Program-made: the position numbers and the translations under genes
The notes under the pieces: model-generated
The model's input: the letters and a program-made list of their open reading frames with translations, nothing else
What the model was told of the DNA's origin: nothing
Database searches by the model: none
Assembly (NCBI RefSeq): GCF_000471905.2
Contig: NW_006497083.1
Coordinates: 1,028,429 to 1,092,428, forward strand
Direction of reading: 5' to 3'
DNA length: 64,000 nucleotides
Origin: Amborella trichopoda
Taxonomy: Eukaryota; Streptophyta; Magnoliopsida; Amborellales; Amborellaceae
Part shown: positions 54,397 through 64,000 of the stretch, piece by piece
How positions within the stretch are numbered: position 1 is the stretch's first letter
How the letters are laid out: every line of letters starts with the position of its first letter

Positions 54397-57300
54397 TACG
54401 AGTAGTAGAGACGTAGAACGAGAACGTAGAGTTAGTAGTACGAAGTACGTAGTACGTACGTACGTACGTACGTACGGTACGTACGGTNNNNNNNNNNNNN
54501 NNNNNNNGAGAGAGAGAGAGAGAGTAATAACACACTCTTTGGGCAAATACATAGCTAAGACTGCTTGGATGCTTGTGAGGGGATGCTATATCCATGTTTG
54601 TTGGCAAGAATAATGTGAAACTACAGTGGCTTGATCCAGTAATTTTATCAATGGTTGCATCCACATATCATAGCTCAACATCAATCATGTACGTGCAAGC
54701 CGAATGACTGCTGAATTGATTCGCTGATCTTATGAGCAAAGAAGTAAAAATTTTAGTTCTTTCCATTGTTGTTGTGGATTAGATTTACTAAATAAAATGT
54801 GTACGGCTTTATGAAGTTGTGTATTAACTGATAGTTTCAAAAAAAAAGTAGTGCACTAACTCTTTTGCAAAAAAAGAGTAAAATGCTTTGGGCTTGAATC
54901 AAAATCATGCATGGATTTACAAATAGGACTCATCATAATGCATTTGAACTCTCTTTTAGTGCACTTACTCTTTTGGAAAAACAGGAAAAATGATTGATTC
55001 TTAATTAGTAAAATGCTTCGGGCTTGAATCAAAAGTGATGCATAGATTTACATATAGGACTCGTCATAGTGCATCTGAACTCTCTTTTATCTTTTTCCTA
55101 ATTGGTCAGATAGTGTTTCTAAGGCAGAACAAGAAGCCTCTTATTTTTGAATTTTTCTTTTATGGATGTATTTCTTGGAATTTTTGGTCGTTATTTTTAG
55201 TGTTTTTCATTTTGTTTTCCAGGTTTTAAGGTTTTTTAGTGTTAGTATTTTGAGGGCTGTTTGGAAAAGTAGTTAAGAGTCCTTCAAGTACTAGTTATTT
55301 TATCAGTGGTAAATATTTTTATATTAAATTTGTTATAATTAAGACTTCTATTTCAATGAGAATTAGGACTTCTTAGTAGGGTCTTTTCCTATAAATAAGG
55401 GTTGTATTGGGGTTTTCCTTTCAAAGTTGAAGACTATTTATTTTAAGAGTTCTGAGTAAACTAGAGAGCCATAATGCTGGGCTTGTAAGCTTCCACTATT
55501 ATTTTCAATCGAATTTTAGTTTTTGATTACTTTATGTAAATTCCCCACTGCATTTATTAGAATCAGAGGCCCATTCCCAAAGACCCCGAGAGACCATTTG
55601 CAAGTTTGTGCGATGACTGCTGGAGAAGTTTTGAGTTTTGTGGCCGTAATGTTGACAAAGTTACATGGGGAATAATTCAATGATTTGAAAAGCAGAACTG
55701 AGGATCTGACATGTGAAATATGTCAAAAACCTTCAAATAGAAGGAGGTTCAAGGATCTAATGCACAAGGTGCATCCAACTCACGCTGACTGACGTTTATA
55801 TCTGAATCATATGGATTCGTGGATGAGAATTCTTTCCATTACCACAAATGGATGAAGCTCTTCTTCACAACAAGGGGAGGAATGATCTTTTTCATGACTG
55901 ATGCTTGTTTAAATCTATCTTTGATGAGGATGAAAAAAATGATCTTATCTTCGACATAGAGCCACATGAGGAAACTTTGATTGCCAGTATGTCCTCTGAT
56001 TTTCAGCTTAAATAATTCTCATTTGATCCCGTAGTTGGTATGATCTATGTTGAAAAACAAGATCTTGTACGTGAACTAATTTTTGATGAGGAACCATTGG
56101 AAAAAGTTGAGGAAATTGGGACGCTTTCTCTCGTGGATGGTAAAGGAGAGATTGATAGCAAGATGAGCTAGGAAACCCTAGTGTCTCTATTTATCACAAA
56201 AGCTGTGGGCAAAAAATATAGCGTTCGATAATGAAATTGCTGGTTTGGTTTGTTATAGGGCTGAACCAAGACAATCCTTGCAAGGTTGTGTGGCTGGAGT
56301 TGGACTGATGCAGTTTCAGTGGTTTATGTTACTGAAATGAGGTAATTCCAACATGTTTGTGTCGCTGAATCAATTGTATTTATCACAATTAATCCATCCA
56401 CATTGTAATTACCCTTTCTCAAGGTGTCCTCAAAACTGTTTGTGTTTGTCAGCTAATCAGCTTATTACAAAGTCGCAGTTTCAATGCAAACCACTCTATT
56501 TATATTTGGCCTATATCTCACAGGTCCTAGAATCAAGGCACATTGTTTGAGTTAAAGAAGACAATGATTTAAGCGAAAGATTCATCTTGGCATGCACCAA
56601 AACTCGAGAACATGTTTTCTTCAATTAGAGGAGTTTGGTGCAGGACATCGATCTTATTTTTGAAATTGGGGAATGATCAGTTGTATTTTAGATGCAGAGT
56701 GTTGGCATGATTTTAGATCTCAACAGTTGGATTAAAGCAAATCTTGAGATTGATTTTGCATTTTAATATTTCCAATTTTATCCTGTTTTCTTCTCCCATT
56801 CATGAAACTATTTTTTCTTTCAATATCAAAAATGCCCCTAAACATTTTTGATCCTATCCAAGAAAGTATTTTCCCCTTTCCAACTAAAAAGTAGGAAAAT
56901 AAAAAGATGAGAAAGTAATGGCATGGGTGATCTAGGTTTCAAAAGAAAGGGCTCCTTCGAACGAGCCTCTCTTCCTCGATTCATCTAGGGTTATCAGTGT
57001 GCTAAGTGGAGTCATTTGCAGCCATAGATGGATTTTCAAACACAACTAGGTTACCCTAGCAAGCGCCATACTTCAAGGACAAAGTCTATCCTCTCTTTGA
57101 CCTTTGCATAAGCGAAATTGATGTTTCGTATTGTGTAGAAATCAACCTGTAAATTATGTCGTTTTGGGAAATTTTTGTAAGGCTTTCTCGATAAAATGGA
57201 AAAAACAATGGCTACATCTATGTGATTTCAAGGCTTTGTTTACATTCATCGAGATTAGGTTGTTTATGGTACAAATGTTGTAAGGTTGTTGGAGCTATGT

Positions 57301-60300
57301 AAGCAAAGGAGAGGAAGACGTTATTTGAGCATTTAGATGACCTAATTTGTATTGTGGGATTCAAAACCAGCACCTTGTGTGGCTACAAAAGAAAAAACTA
57401 AATTAGACACAATGGTAGAAAATTTTTGTTAGGAAACCATAGTCTAGAATAAAGGGATTAGCTTAGCTAGAATAAATAGATTGGCTATCTGGTAGTTACT
57501 TATCTAACTTGAATATTTGAATAAGATTTGGGGAGTTTCCCGATATAGTAGTTTTTTAATTTGCATAATGTATGGGAATAGGGTTGGGGAATGCTTATAT
57601 ATACACTTGAGTTACAATAAAAAGGAAAATATCAAGTCTTTGTGATGGAGGGAAAATTATTCTTATGTTTAATTGTTATTCAATTTTAAATAATGCATAT
57701 TTTGATTTTAGTTTTAGGGTTCATGAGTACTATTCACTGGGTACTGTTCACGGAGTAAAACTGTCATTACAAATTTGAGATTAGTTTAGGACTTTTGATT
57801 GATTTTATTCTTTGTACAGACATCTAATCTCCTTGAACAATTAAATAAACATTGTTTAAGAGGTGCGTGGGGAGCTTGATTGGTCATTCCACGTGTTTAT
57901 TTAGAATTAAAAATAAAGAAAATCTTAGGCTTTTGGAACCCTAGCTTGGGTGAGTAAACTTTATTGTTTTTCTAAATTTTGCATGTGTTTGGCTAAAAAA
58001 CTTTGCTCTTTTGCTGTTATTCAAATTTCTCTTACATCAATTTGGTATCAAAGCTTAGGGTTTCTTCAACAACAAGGCTAGAAAATTAAAGCCAAGTCTA
58101 GGGTTTGCTGATATTGGGCCCAATTTTACCAAATCAGCCTAGATATTGTTGATTTCAATGAAGTTTTTGTTGATTCTCTGCCTAGAGTTCGGTAAACATA
58201 TGGAAGCGAGAAGAGCCCGTGGAAGGGGAACTTTCGTAAACCTACTTCGTAATCTTAAAGATGAAGAAATTGAGAAACCTGAACGGCACGTTCAAGAGCT
58301 ACCTTAACAGTTTGCAAGCATTATTCATGGGCAAGATGGTGATCTTTCCGCCCAAGAAGATGTCAAGTACAACCCTTTTCACCTCCGTGCTCGGGATGAA
58401 GAATCGAGTAGAGAGGAAAGTGATAGAAGACCTAGATATGGGGAACGTCACTCTAGGGTTCTTGATTTGAAAGACGTTCTTGATTTTCATGTAGATTGCA
58501 TTCAATACTAGCGGCTTGTAGATTGATTGTGGAACTAATGAAATTCATTAAACTTACTTCAAAACTCGAGGATGAGTTTTTTCCAACTAGGGGAGAATGA
58601 TAGAGAATAAAACCATTATTATTTTTAATTTCTATTCAATTTCAAAGGATTTGTTTTTTAATTTTAGTTTTATGGTTTATTTTTAGGGCTTTTAAGTTAT
58701 TTTGGATTCTAAGGTTTCTTTTATAATTTCATATTTATTATGTAAAGGTTACTATTCATGAGTATTGTTTAATGGTACTGTTGACGGGTAAAACTGTCGT
58801 TACAAATTTTTGATTTGTTTGACTTTTGGATGATTTTATTCTTCGTATGGACATCTACTATCCTTGAACAATTAAATAAACATTATTTAAGAGGTTCTAG
58901 GAGGTGCTAGGGGCCCTTAAGTGGTCATTGCATGTGGTTTTTCAGAATTGAAAAGAAAGAAAAGCTTAGGCTTTTGGAACCCTTGCATGGGTGAGGAGTA
59001 AACTTTTAGGTTTCTCCAAATTTTGTGTGTTTGGGTGAACAAGCATGCTCTTTTGCTGTTCTTCAAATTTCTCCTGCATCATTTTGCCTGTAAATTTAGT
59101 ATGAAACGCATCGAAGTGGATCAAACCACCATTACACTTTTCTATCCTCATGATTGCAGGTTACAAACTTTTTGAGCAAGATCATAACATGTGGTATTAG
59201 AGCATAGTGCCTGGTGTGCCCAAAGCTGGTTAGAAGACTCTATATGTGCGGGGAATGGAAGAAAAAAAAATAGAAAAGCTCGAAGGAGAGGTATAGTCGA
59301 CATTTGGGACTTCGAAGGACATGCAATACGGTGGTCTCAATGGTAAGAAAAGGCACATGTGACACTGACATCAATGGATCTTGTTAAAGTACTATGTGTT
59401 CATTTCCGACCTATGAAACATAAATATTTTTATGCAGCCCTCTTTAAATTATGCTAGACAGAAAATGTTCGAGAAAATCAAATCATTTTTGAGCAATTGG
59501 CAAATCGGGTGGACAAAAAAACGCCTTGTTTGGGAGCTTTATCAGGGGCTTAAACAAAAAAATTGGGACCGACGTCCAAATGTTATGGCTGACAACCTTG
59601 ATGGCTACAATCGGCCTTGCATGTATGGAAAAAGAAAAACTACAAAGCCTTAGGTGCAGAGGAAAAGGCCAATTTAACTGGCAAAAGGCTACCATACCTT
59701 TGTTGATAGCTTCTAAGACCGGAACCCATGCTACTAAGAAACTGACTCTGGTCGAGATGAAGGAGCATAGAGATAAGGGCCTCTGCTATAAGTATGACAA
59801 AAATTTTGGGTTGGGTCACATGTGTAATCCTCAATAGCTATTTATGCTAGATGGTGATACCACCTGGGAGGCCGATGCTCAAGAAAGGTAAGGAGTGAGC
59901 GCATCCTAGATTTCAAATTGAGGACAAGGTTGATTTGAAGGAGTGGAATGTTAGGAAACTATAGGCTAGAATAAAGGGATTAGCTTAGCTAGAATAAATG
60001 GATTAGTAGCTTGGTTAGTTCTTCATGATCATCATGAAAGCCTTATCCCAATTATCTGGGGTTTGCTACACAATTACCATTTCGTCATTATGCTCTATCA
60101 AGGGATATACCCTCAGTCAGACCATGAGTCAACATATCTCTTGTCACTACTTCCAATCATGTCCTTTTGGGCCTTCCCTTTACCCTTTTAGATCCTTCCA
60201 CTTGAACCAAATCGCCCACCTAATTGATGTTGTATTAGGTCTATACTGCACGTTGCCCGTCTACCCAAGTCTATTTTCCTACATTATATCGCCTATTGGA

Positions 60301-63300
60301 GTAGCCCCTAAGTCCCTTTGGATATATTCATTCCGAATTATATCCTTGCTTGTCTTGCCACCCATCCATGTCAACATCCTCACCTCAGCTACACTCCTAT
60401 GAAAGTATTTCTTGACTATCTAACATTCCGTCCCATAAAGCATGGCTGGTCTTACAGTAGTCCTCTAGAACTTCCTCTTCAATTTTATTGGTATGCAGTG
60501 GTCACATAAAACTCCGGATGCACATCTCTACTTCATCCACCCCGCTCTAGTTCTATACTTGACATCTTCCTCAATCCCTCCATTCCTAAGATATCGAAAA
60601 TAATCTCTTAGATTTTTCTCAACCATCAATATTAACTTCTTACTCGTTTGTACTCCTATTATTATTAAACTTGCACTCTATATATTTTGCATAAGTCTGG
60701 CTAATTTTAAAAGCCTGGTTAGTTGACTTATGTAATTTGAATATTTGAGTAAGATTTTGGCAGTTTCTTGATTTGGTAATTTCTTAATCTGATTATTGTA
60801 TGGGAGTGGGGTTGGGGAATGCCTATATATATACTGAGTTACAATAGTGAAGAAACATTAGTTTTTGCCCCTAAACTCTGCATGTAGCACAAGGAGGAAG
60901 ATCGCCCTCAAAGAGAATCAAACCACCATCCCACTTTTCTATCCTTCATTTCAGGTTATAAACTTTTCCAGTAAGATCATAAAATTTGGTATTAGAGCGT
61001 CGGGCCTGGTATGCCCAAAGCTGGTCAGAAGGCTCTCAATGTGTGGCGCATGGAAGCAAAAATGGAAATGCTTGAGGGAGAGGTGCAACAACATTCAAGA
61101 CTGCTGTGTTAGATACGTATGTCCCTCGCCGCTATGTGTCTTCAATATAGCAGTTAGCGTCATTGATGCCAAAAGATACTGAGGAACAGTTGATCAATCG
61201 AGGTGGGAGGACCGATGTAGATGCGCGCCACAAAAAGATATTTTGCAGTGGAGTGGGTGGAGCCTCGATCCTAGCCTGCTAAACATTTAGATTTTCCCAA
61301 GTTTAATAACGGTGATCCAACTGGGTGGATTTATTGTATAGCAAGAAAAGGAACGGATCTTATTAAAGCACTGTGTTCATTTTAGAACCATGGAATGCAA
61401 AGATTTTTATGCAGCCCTTTCTAAATTACATCAAACGGGAACCCTTCGAGAATATATCAAGACATTTTTGAGTGACTGCCAAATTGGTTGAATAGGTGGA
61501 TGAAAAAGGCTTTGATTTGGTTTATCGGGGGACCTAAAGGAAGAGATTGGGAAGAGGTCCAAACGTTCCGGCCCTCAACAGCCTTGTATGTATGGAGGAA
61601 TAAAACTACAATACGTGGCGTGCAAACGAAAAAAACCAATTTAACTGGTAGGAGGCTACCATAGCCTCATCGACGACTTCTAAATCGGGAACCCTTGCAA
61701 TTAAGAAATTGACCTAGGCTGAGATGGAGCATAGAGACAGCGGTCTTTGCCATAATTGTAATGAAAAGTTGACACTGGGCCACGTTTAAGCCAATGGTTG
61801 TTTATGCGAGATGGTGATGCCAGCTTGGAGGCGGATGATCGAGAGGGGTAAGGAGTGAGCGCTTCCTAGATTTCCATCCCCGAGGATAAGGTTGATTTAA
61901 TGGAATGGAATGTTGGGAAGTAGGCTAGAATAAATAGATTAGTTTTGATAGAATAAAGGGATCAACAGCTTAGGTAGTTAACTTATCTAATTTGAATATT
62001 TGTATAAGATTTGGGGAGTTTCTTGATTTGATAGTATCTTAGTTTGAATAATGTATGGGGTGGGGTCGGGGAATGCCTATACATGTACATGAGTTACAAT
62101 GGTAAAGAAAGATCAATTTTGTGTCCCTTAGTTGTGAATGTGGCTCAAGGTGGAAGATCCCCCTCAAAGAGTATCAGACCACCATTCCACTTTTCTATCC
62201 TTCTGACTGCAGATTATGGACTTTTCCATGAAGAATGTAGCATTTGGTATTAAAGCATTGAGCATGGTTTGCCCAAAGCTAGTCTGAAGGCTCTGAATGT
62301 GCAAGGCATGGAAGTAATAATAGAAACGCTCGAAGGAGAGGTACCACAGCATTCGTGATTGCTGAATGTGCAATGGAAGTAATAATAGAAAAGCTCGAAG
62401 GAGAGGTGCCACAACATTCGGGATTGCTGCGCAAGATATGTGAGAACCTCACTGCTATGTGTCTTCAATATGAGCAATTAGCGTCTTTGATGCCAAAAGA
62501 TGTTGTGGTATGGTCGATCAATCAAGGGTGGGAGGACCAAGGTAGATGTGCCCCATGGAGGAATGTTTCTTCCCGGAGAGGGTGGAGCCCCAATCCAAGC
62601 CTGGTACTCGCCTAGATTTTCCCAAGTTTAATCGTGTTGATCCAACTGGTGGGATTTATTGCGTGGAGCAATTCTTCAAATTCTATAACACGCGGGAGGA
62701 ACAACAAATTCTGTAACATGCGGGAGGAACAAAAGGTTCTCTTGGAATCTTTCCACTTTGAAGGAGATGTTTTGTAGTGGTTTCAATGGTATTGAAAGAC
62801 ATGGATCTTGTTAAAGCACTACATGTGGTCATTTCAGAAGCATGGAGTACAAAGATTTTGATGCAGCCAATTTTGGTGGATGGGACTCTTTGAGAATATC
62901 AGACACTTTGTTGGCAACTAGCGAATTGGTTGGATAGGTGGATGGAAAATGGTTTGATCAGGCGCTTATCAGGGGCGTAAAGGAAGAGATTGGGATTGAG
63001 GTCCAAATGTTCCAGCTCTCAACCTTGACAACCATGATCAGCCTTGCACATATGGAAGAGGAAGAACTACAATGCCTTAGGCACAGAGGAAAGAACTAAA
63101 GTAACTTGAAGGAGGCTACCGTACCCTTATCCATGGCTTCTAAGTTAAGAAACCCTGAGATTAAGAAATTGACCTATGTGGAGATGGAGGAGTATAGATA
63201 CAAGGGCCTTTGCTTTAATACGAGAAGTTCGCACTAGACCACAAGTGTATGTCCCAACAATTGTTTATGCCAGATGGTGATGCCGACTTGGAGGTGAACG

Positions 63301-64000
63301 ATCAAGAGGGGTAATGATTGACCACTAACCGTAGGCTAGAATAAAGGGATGAACTTAGGTAGAATAATAGGATTGCAGCTTGGATAGTTAACTTTCTAAT
63401 CTAGAATATTCGAATAAGATTTGGGGAGTTTTTTTTTTATAGTTTCTTAATTTGAATATTGTATGGAGCGGGGTTGGGTAATGCCTATATATGCATGTGA
63501 GTTATAATAATGAAGAGAGCATTGAATTTTTGCCCCTAAATTGTGCATGCAGCACAAGGAGAAAAATACCCCTAGAAGAGGATCAAACCACCACTGCACT
63601 TTTTTAAAATCCTTCTGATTGCAGGTCACGATCTTTTTCAGCAATATCATAATATATTCTTTTGCTTTCAAACCAAAAATAAAAAAAGAAAGGCAGGGAA
63701 ATTAGCAGGGACAATGGTTTTTATGGTGTCTTTCGCCTCTTCAATTAGTTTCTTGGGTGGTTGTTTACTTCTTAAGATGAGTATGAACATAGACTATTAT
63801 TTTCTGGCTTTTCCTACCCCATAAACTCCAAAGATGGACATTAGCAATGGTTTTTTCCCCAGTTAGAAACAAGGAAACATTAGCTGTTTTTTCTAGTTAA
63901 AAGCAGAAGAACATATTAACTTGTTTGTTTTTATTTATTGTAAATTTGAATTGCGTAGTTACAACTCTTTTGAAACTGTTTGTATTTGTTCCTTTGCAGT
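53609..64000 (+). CDS. Equilibrative nucleoside transporter (ENT/SLC29), 5' part
   Basis: Exon 1 coding starts at the ATG 53637 and ends 53681 (M-E-T-R-T-N-E-L-V-A-S-V-R-L-E), before a GT donor. An AG acceptor at 53608 (TTTTCTGACAG) suggests a 5' UTR intron. Exon 2 is 53901-54005 (35 codons, phase 0): G-R-F-A-A-I-A-I-C-W-F-L-G-N-G, then L-F-S-W-N-S-M-L-T-I-E-D-Y-Y and L-F-P, followed by GTAAGC. This is the first transmembrane helix and signature of plant ENT proteins, which carry nucleosides across the plasma membrane or tonoplast. The next intron fills the rest of the window; TTTGTTCCTTTGCAG at 63985-63999 is a strong acceptor, so exon 3 may begin at 64000. The remaining ten helices lie outside. 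ENT3/ENT8-like by motif; exact paralogue uncertain. Confidence 0.85.
54305..54393 (+). repeat. (GA)n microsatellite
   Basis: About 44 uninterrupted GA dinucleotides in the ENT intron, with a further GA run at 54508-54524 after the gap. Apparent open frames across it are low-complexity artefacts. Confidence 0.95.
54440..54487. repeat. (ACGT)n microsatellite next to a gap
   Basis: Eight or more ACGT/GTAC tetranucleotides directly before the 20-N gap. This self-complementary tract between GA runs probably stopped the assembly. Confidence 0.88.
54488..54507. other. Assembly gap (20 N)
   Basis: Twenty unknown bases flanked by simple repeats (GTAC and GA). The fixed small size suggests an unknown true length. 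Confidence 0.95.
54878..55090 (+). repeat. Two-copy repeat in ENT intron
   Basis: AGTAAAATGCTTTGGGCTTG at 54878 recurs as AGTAAAATGCTTCGGGCTTG at about 55006. Both continue for about 85 bases to GAACTCTCTTTTA, giving a period of about 128 bases. Confidence 0.82.
55250..56690 (+). mobile_element. Degraded LTR-retrotransposon remnant in ENT intron
   Basis: An LTR-like stretch with TATA (CCTATAAATAAGGG at about 55389) is followed by AGAATCAGAGGCCC near 55559, which may be a decayed primer-binding site. The internal part has an acidic frame (F-D-E-D-E, I-F-D-I-E-P-H-E-E at about 55920-55970; L-I-F-D-E-E-P-L-E at about 56080-56105). AACTCGAGAACATGTTTTCT near 56602 resembles the 3' end of plant gypsy internal regions. 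No catalytic domain is left. Confidence 0.4.
57427..59189 (+). repeat. LTR 1 of gag-only array, interrupted
   Basis: It begins TGTTAGGAAACC and contains GGGGTTGGGGAATGC-type sequence (near 57571). It is interrupted by a short LTR element at 57643-59081, and resumes with CCTGTAAATTTAG up to GATCATAACA before the primer-binding site TGTGGTATTAGAGC. Confidence 0.78.
57643..59081 (+). mobile_element. Short non-autonomous LTR retrotransposon nested in LTR 1
   Basis: LTRs 57643-58039 and 58598-59081 both begin TGAT(G/A)GAG and end ..CATCA. The primer-binding site TTTGGTATCAAAGC is at about 58041, and the polypurine AGGGGAGAA directly precedes the second LTR. The 558-bp interior keeps only a gag N-terminus-like frame (M-E-A-R-R-A-R-G-R-G, from about 58201) fused to an internal 3' end. 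Flanks are CTTTG (57638-57642) and TTTTG (59082-59086), a target duplication with one mismatch. Confidence 0.85.
59190..59948 (+). pseudogene. Gag relic 1 of the array
   Basis: It starts M-E-E-K-I-E-K-L-E-G-E near 59255, with a large internal deletion after it. The later part, open from 59526 to 59837, reads F-I-R-G-L-N-K-K-I-G-T-D-V-Q-M, K-K-L-T-L-V-E-M-K-E and the knuckle G-L-C-Y-K-Y-D-K-N-F-G-L-G-H-M-C, where the second Cys has become Tyr. The end GGAGTGGAA before the next LTR is a purine-rich tract in the position of a polypurine primer. Confidence 0.75.
59949..60984 (+). repeat. LTR 2 of gag-only array, interrupted
   Basis: It begins TGTTAGGAAACTATAGGC. It is interrupted at 60021-60711 by an RTE LINE and resumes GACTTATGTAATTTGAATAT (compare GAATATTTGAATAAGATTTG in LTR 1). 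It ends before TTTGGTATTAGAGCG at about 60985. Confidence 0.78.
60021..60711 (-). mobile_element. 5'-truncated RTE-type LINE in LTR 2
   Basis: The minus strand reads W-M-K-W-R-C-A-S-G-V-L-C-D, K-F-Y-R-T-T-V-R-P-A-M-L-Y-G-T-E-C-W, S-V-A-E-V-R-M-L-T-W-M and I-R-N-E-Y-I-Q-R-D-L-G, the C-terminal region of plant RTE LINE reverse transcriptases, with some stops. The 3' end (at 60021) is the ATG-rich tail CATGATGATCATGAAG. A 13-base duplication AGC(T/C)TGGTTAGTT flanks it at 60008-60020 and 60712-60724. Confidence 0.85.
60985..61910 (+). pseudogene. Gag relic 2 of the array
   Basis: It starts M-E-A-K-M-E-M-L-E-G-E near 61049, with the coiled N-terminal part L-L-R-Y-V type degraded. The capsid region is recognisable near 61360-61520 (D-L-I-K-A-L-C, M-E-C-K-D-F-Y-A-A-L-S-K-L-H) and the knuckle near 61745-61790 (L-P-L-x-x-K-V-D-T-G-P), broken by frameshifts. 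A purine-rich GGAATGGAA ends it before LTR 3. Confidence 0.7.
61911..62242 (+). repeat. LTR 3 of gag-only array (332 bp)
   Basis: The only uninterrupted copy: TGTTGGGAAGTAGGC ... AATGTAGCA, directly followed by TTTGGTATTAAAGCATTG (primer-binding site with one change). It contains GGGGTCGGGGAATGCCTATA, a shared landmark of all four LTRs. Confidence 0.82.
62243..63330 (+). pseudogene. Gag relic 3 of the array
   Basis: The longest preserved N-terminus: M-E-V-I-I-E-K-L-E-G-E-V-P-Q-H-S, then L-L-R-K-I-C-E-N-L and Q-Y-E-Q-L-A-S-L-M-P-K-D at about 62363-62500. The start region is duplicated (GAAGTAATAATAGAAA.CGCTC at about 62311 and GAAGTAATAATAGAAAAGCT at about 62377). The capsid core follows, broken, near 62650-62900 (F-N-R-V-D-P-T-G-G-I-Y, F-F-K-F-Y type). 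Confidence 0.72.
63331..63655 (+). repeat. LTR 4 of gag-only array
   Basis: It lacks the TGTTAGGAA start, begins within GTAGGCTAGAATAAAGGGAT, and runs to GCAATATCATAATATATTC. No primer-binding site follows, so this is the terminal LTR of the array. Confidence 0.75.
63985..63999 (+). other. Probable splice acceptor at window end
   Basis: TTTGTTCCTTTGCAG has a pyrimidine-rich tract and an AG at 63998-63999. Exon 2 of the ENT gene ends in phase 0 after L-F-P, so an exon starting with T at 64000 is compatible, for example with a Tyr codon of the conserved Y-H-P region. Confidence 0.5.

Larger units (their letters stand above)
57427..63655 (+). mobile_element. Tandem array of gag-only LTR retrotransposon units
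   Basis: Four LTR copies (starting at 57427, 59949, 61911 and about 63331) alternate with three gag-bearing internal regions, all in plus orientation. Primer-binding sites of the TGGTATTAGAGC type follow LTRs 1-3. The gag regions read as Ty3/gypsy capsid plus zinc knuckle, with no protease, RT or integrase anywhere. Units without later insertions measure about 1.1-1.4 kb. This fits a non-autonomous gag-only (TR-GAG-like) family amplified in tandem inside the ENT intron. All gag copies are broken. Confidence 0.82.

Noticed and set aside
54260-54664. Open frames on both strands across the GA repeat and gap (Ser-Leu or Arg-Glu runs)
   Set aside because: They are translations of a dinucleotide repeat and unknown bases; no gene context.

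Overview
This window is nuclear DNA from a flowering plant. The evidence is long introns with GT..AG borders, plant families of Ty1/copia, Ty3/gypsy, L1-like and RTE LINE and PIF/Harbinger elements, plant-type MITEs, and two typical plant genes. The species cannot be read from the sequence. The DNA is AT-rich and gene-poor: only two ordinary host genes are visible, and most of the rest is nested, decayed mobile DNA. There are two assembly gaps (937-1355 and 54488-54507).

Layout. 1-5690: minus-strand copia element A, with its 3' end outside the window. 5691-7660: intergenic. 7725-13393: a complete four-exon 2-oxoglutarate/Fe(II) dioxygenase gene (353 codons), whose introns hold MITEs and minisatellites. 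13394-18040: intergenic and unclassified repeat. About 18045-29320: an L1-like LINE pseudogene split by two insertions that leave its reading continuous once removed: copia element B (18543-26309, GTATT duplication) and a TIR element filled with a GA-rich minisatellite (27570-29131, TTA duplication). 29390-31430: unclassified repeat. 31434-37634: a PIF/Harbinger DNA transposon with a Myb/SANT-like protein gene and a DDE transposase gene, both broken. 37690-38699: a second LINE tail. 38970-41260: small inverted-repeat elements. 41280-48180: a GA-rich minisatellite split by a minus-strand gypsy element (41581-47523). 48942-49609: a long foldback element able to form a hairpin of about 300 bp. 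50280-50640: a third LINE tail. 53609-64000: the first exons of an equilibrative nucleoside transporter (ENT) gene. Its following intron runs at least 10 kb and contains a tandem array of gag-only LTR retrotransposon units (57427-63655), itself invaded by a short LTR element and an RTE LINE.

The two host genes have no visible functional link. The main interest is structural. Several target-site duplications can be read exactly, so the order of insertions can be inferred. One copia element has an anomalous extra primer-binding site and LTR tail. A MITE in the dioxygenase intron has termini resembling those of the Harbinger element 20 kb away. The gag-only array in the ENT intron keeps a primer-binding site, gag and LTR in its repeats. 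I found no sign of a new biochemical system; the best candidates for something undescribed are the gag-only tandem array, the foldback family and the minisatellite-carrying TIR element.
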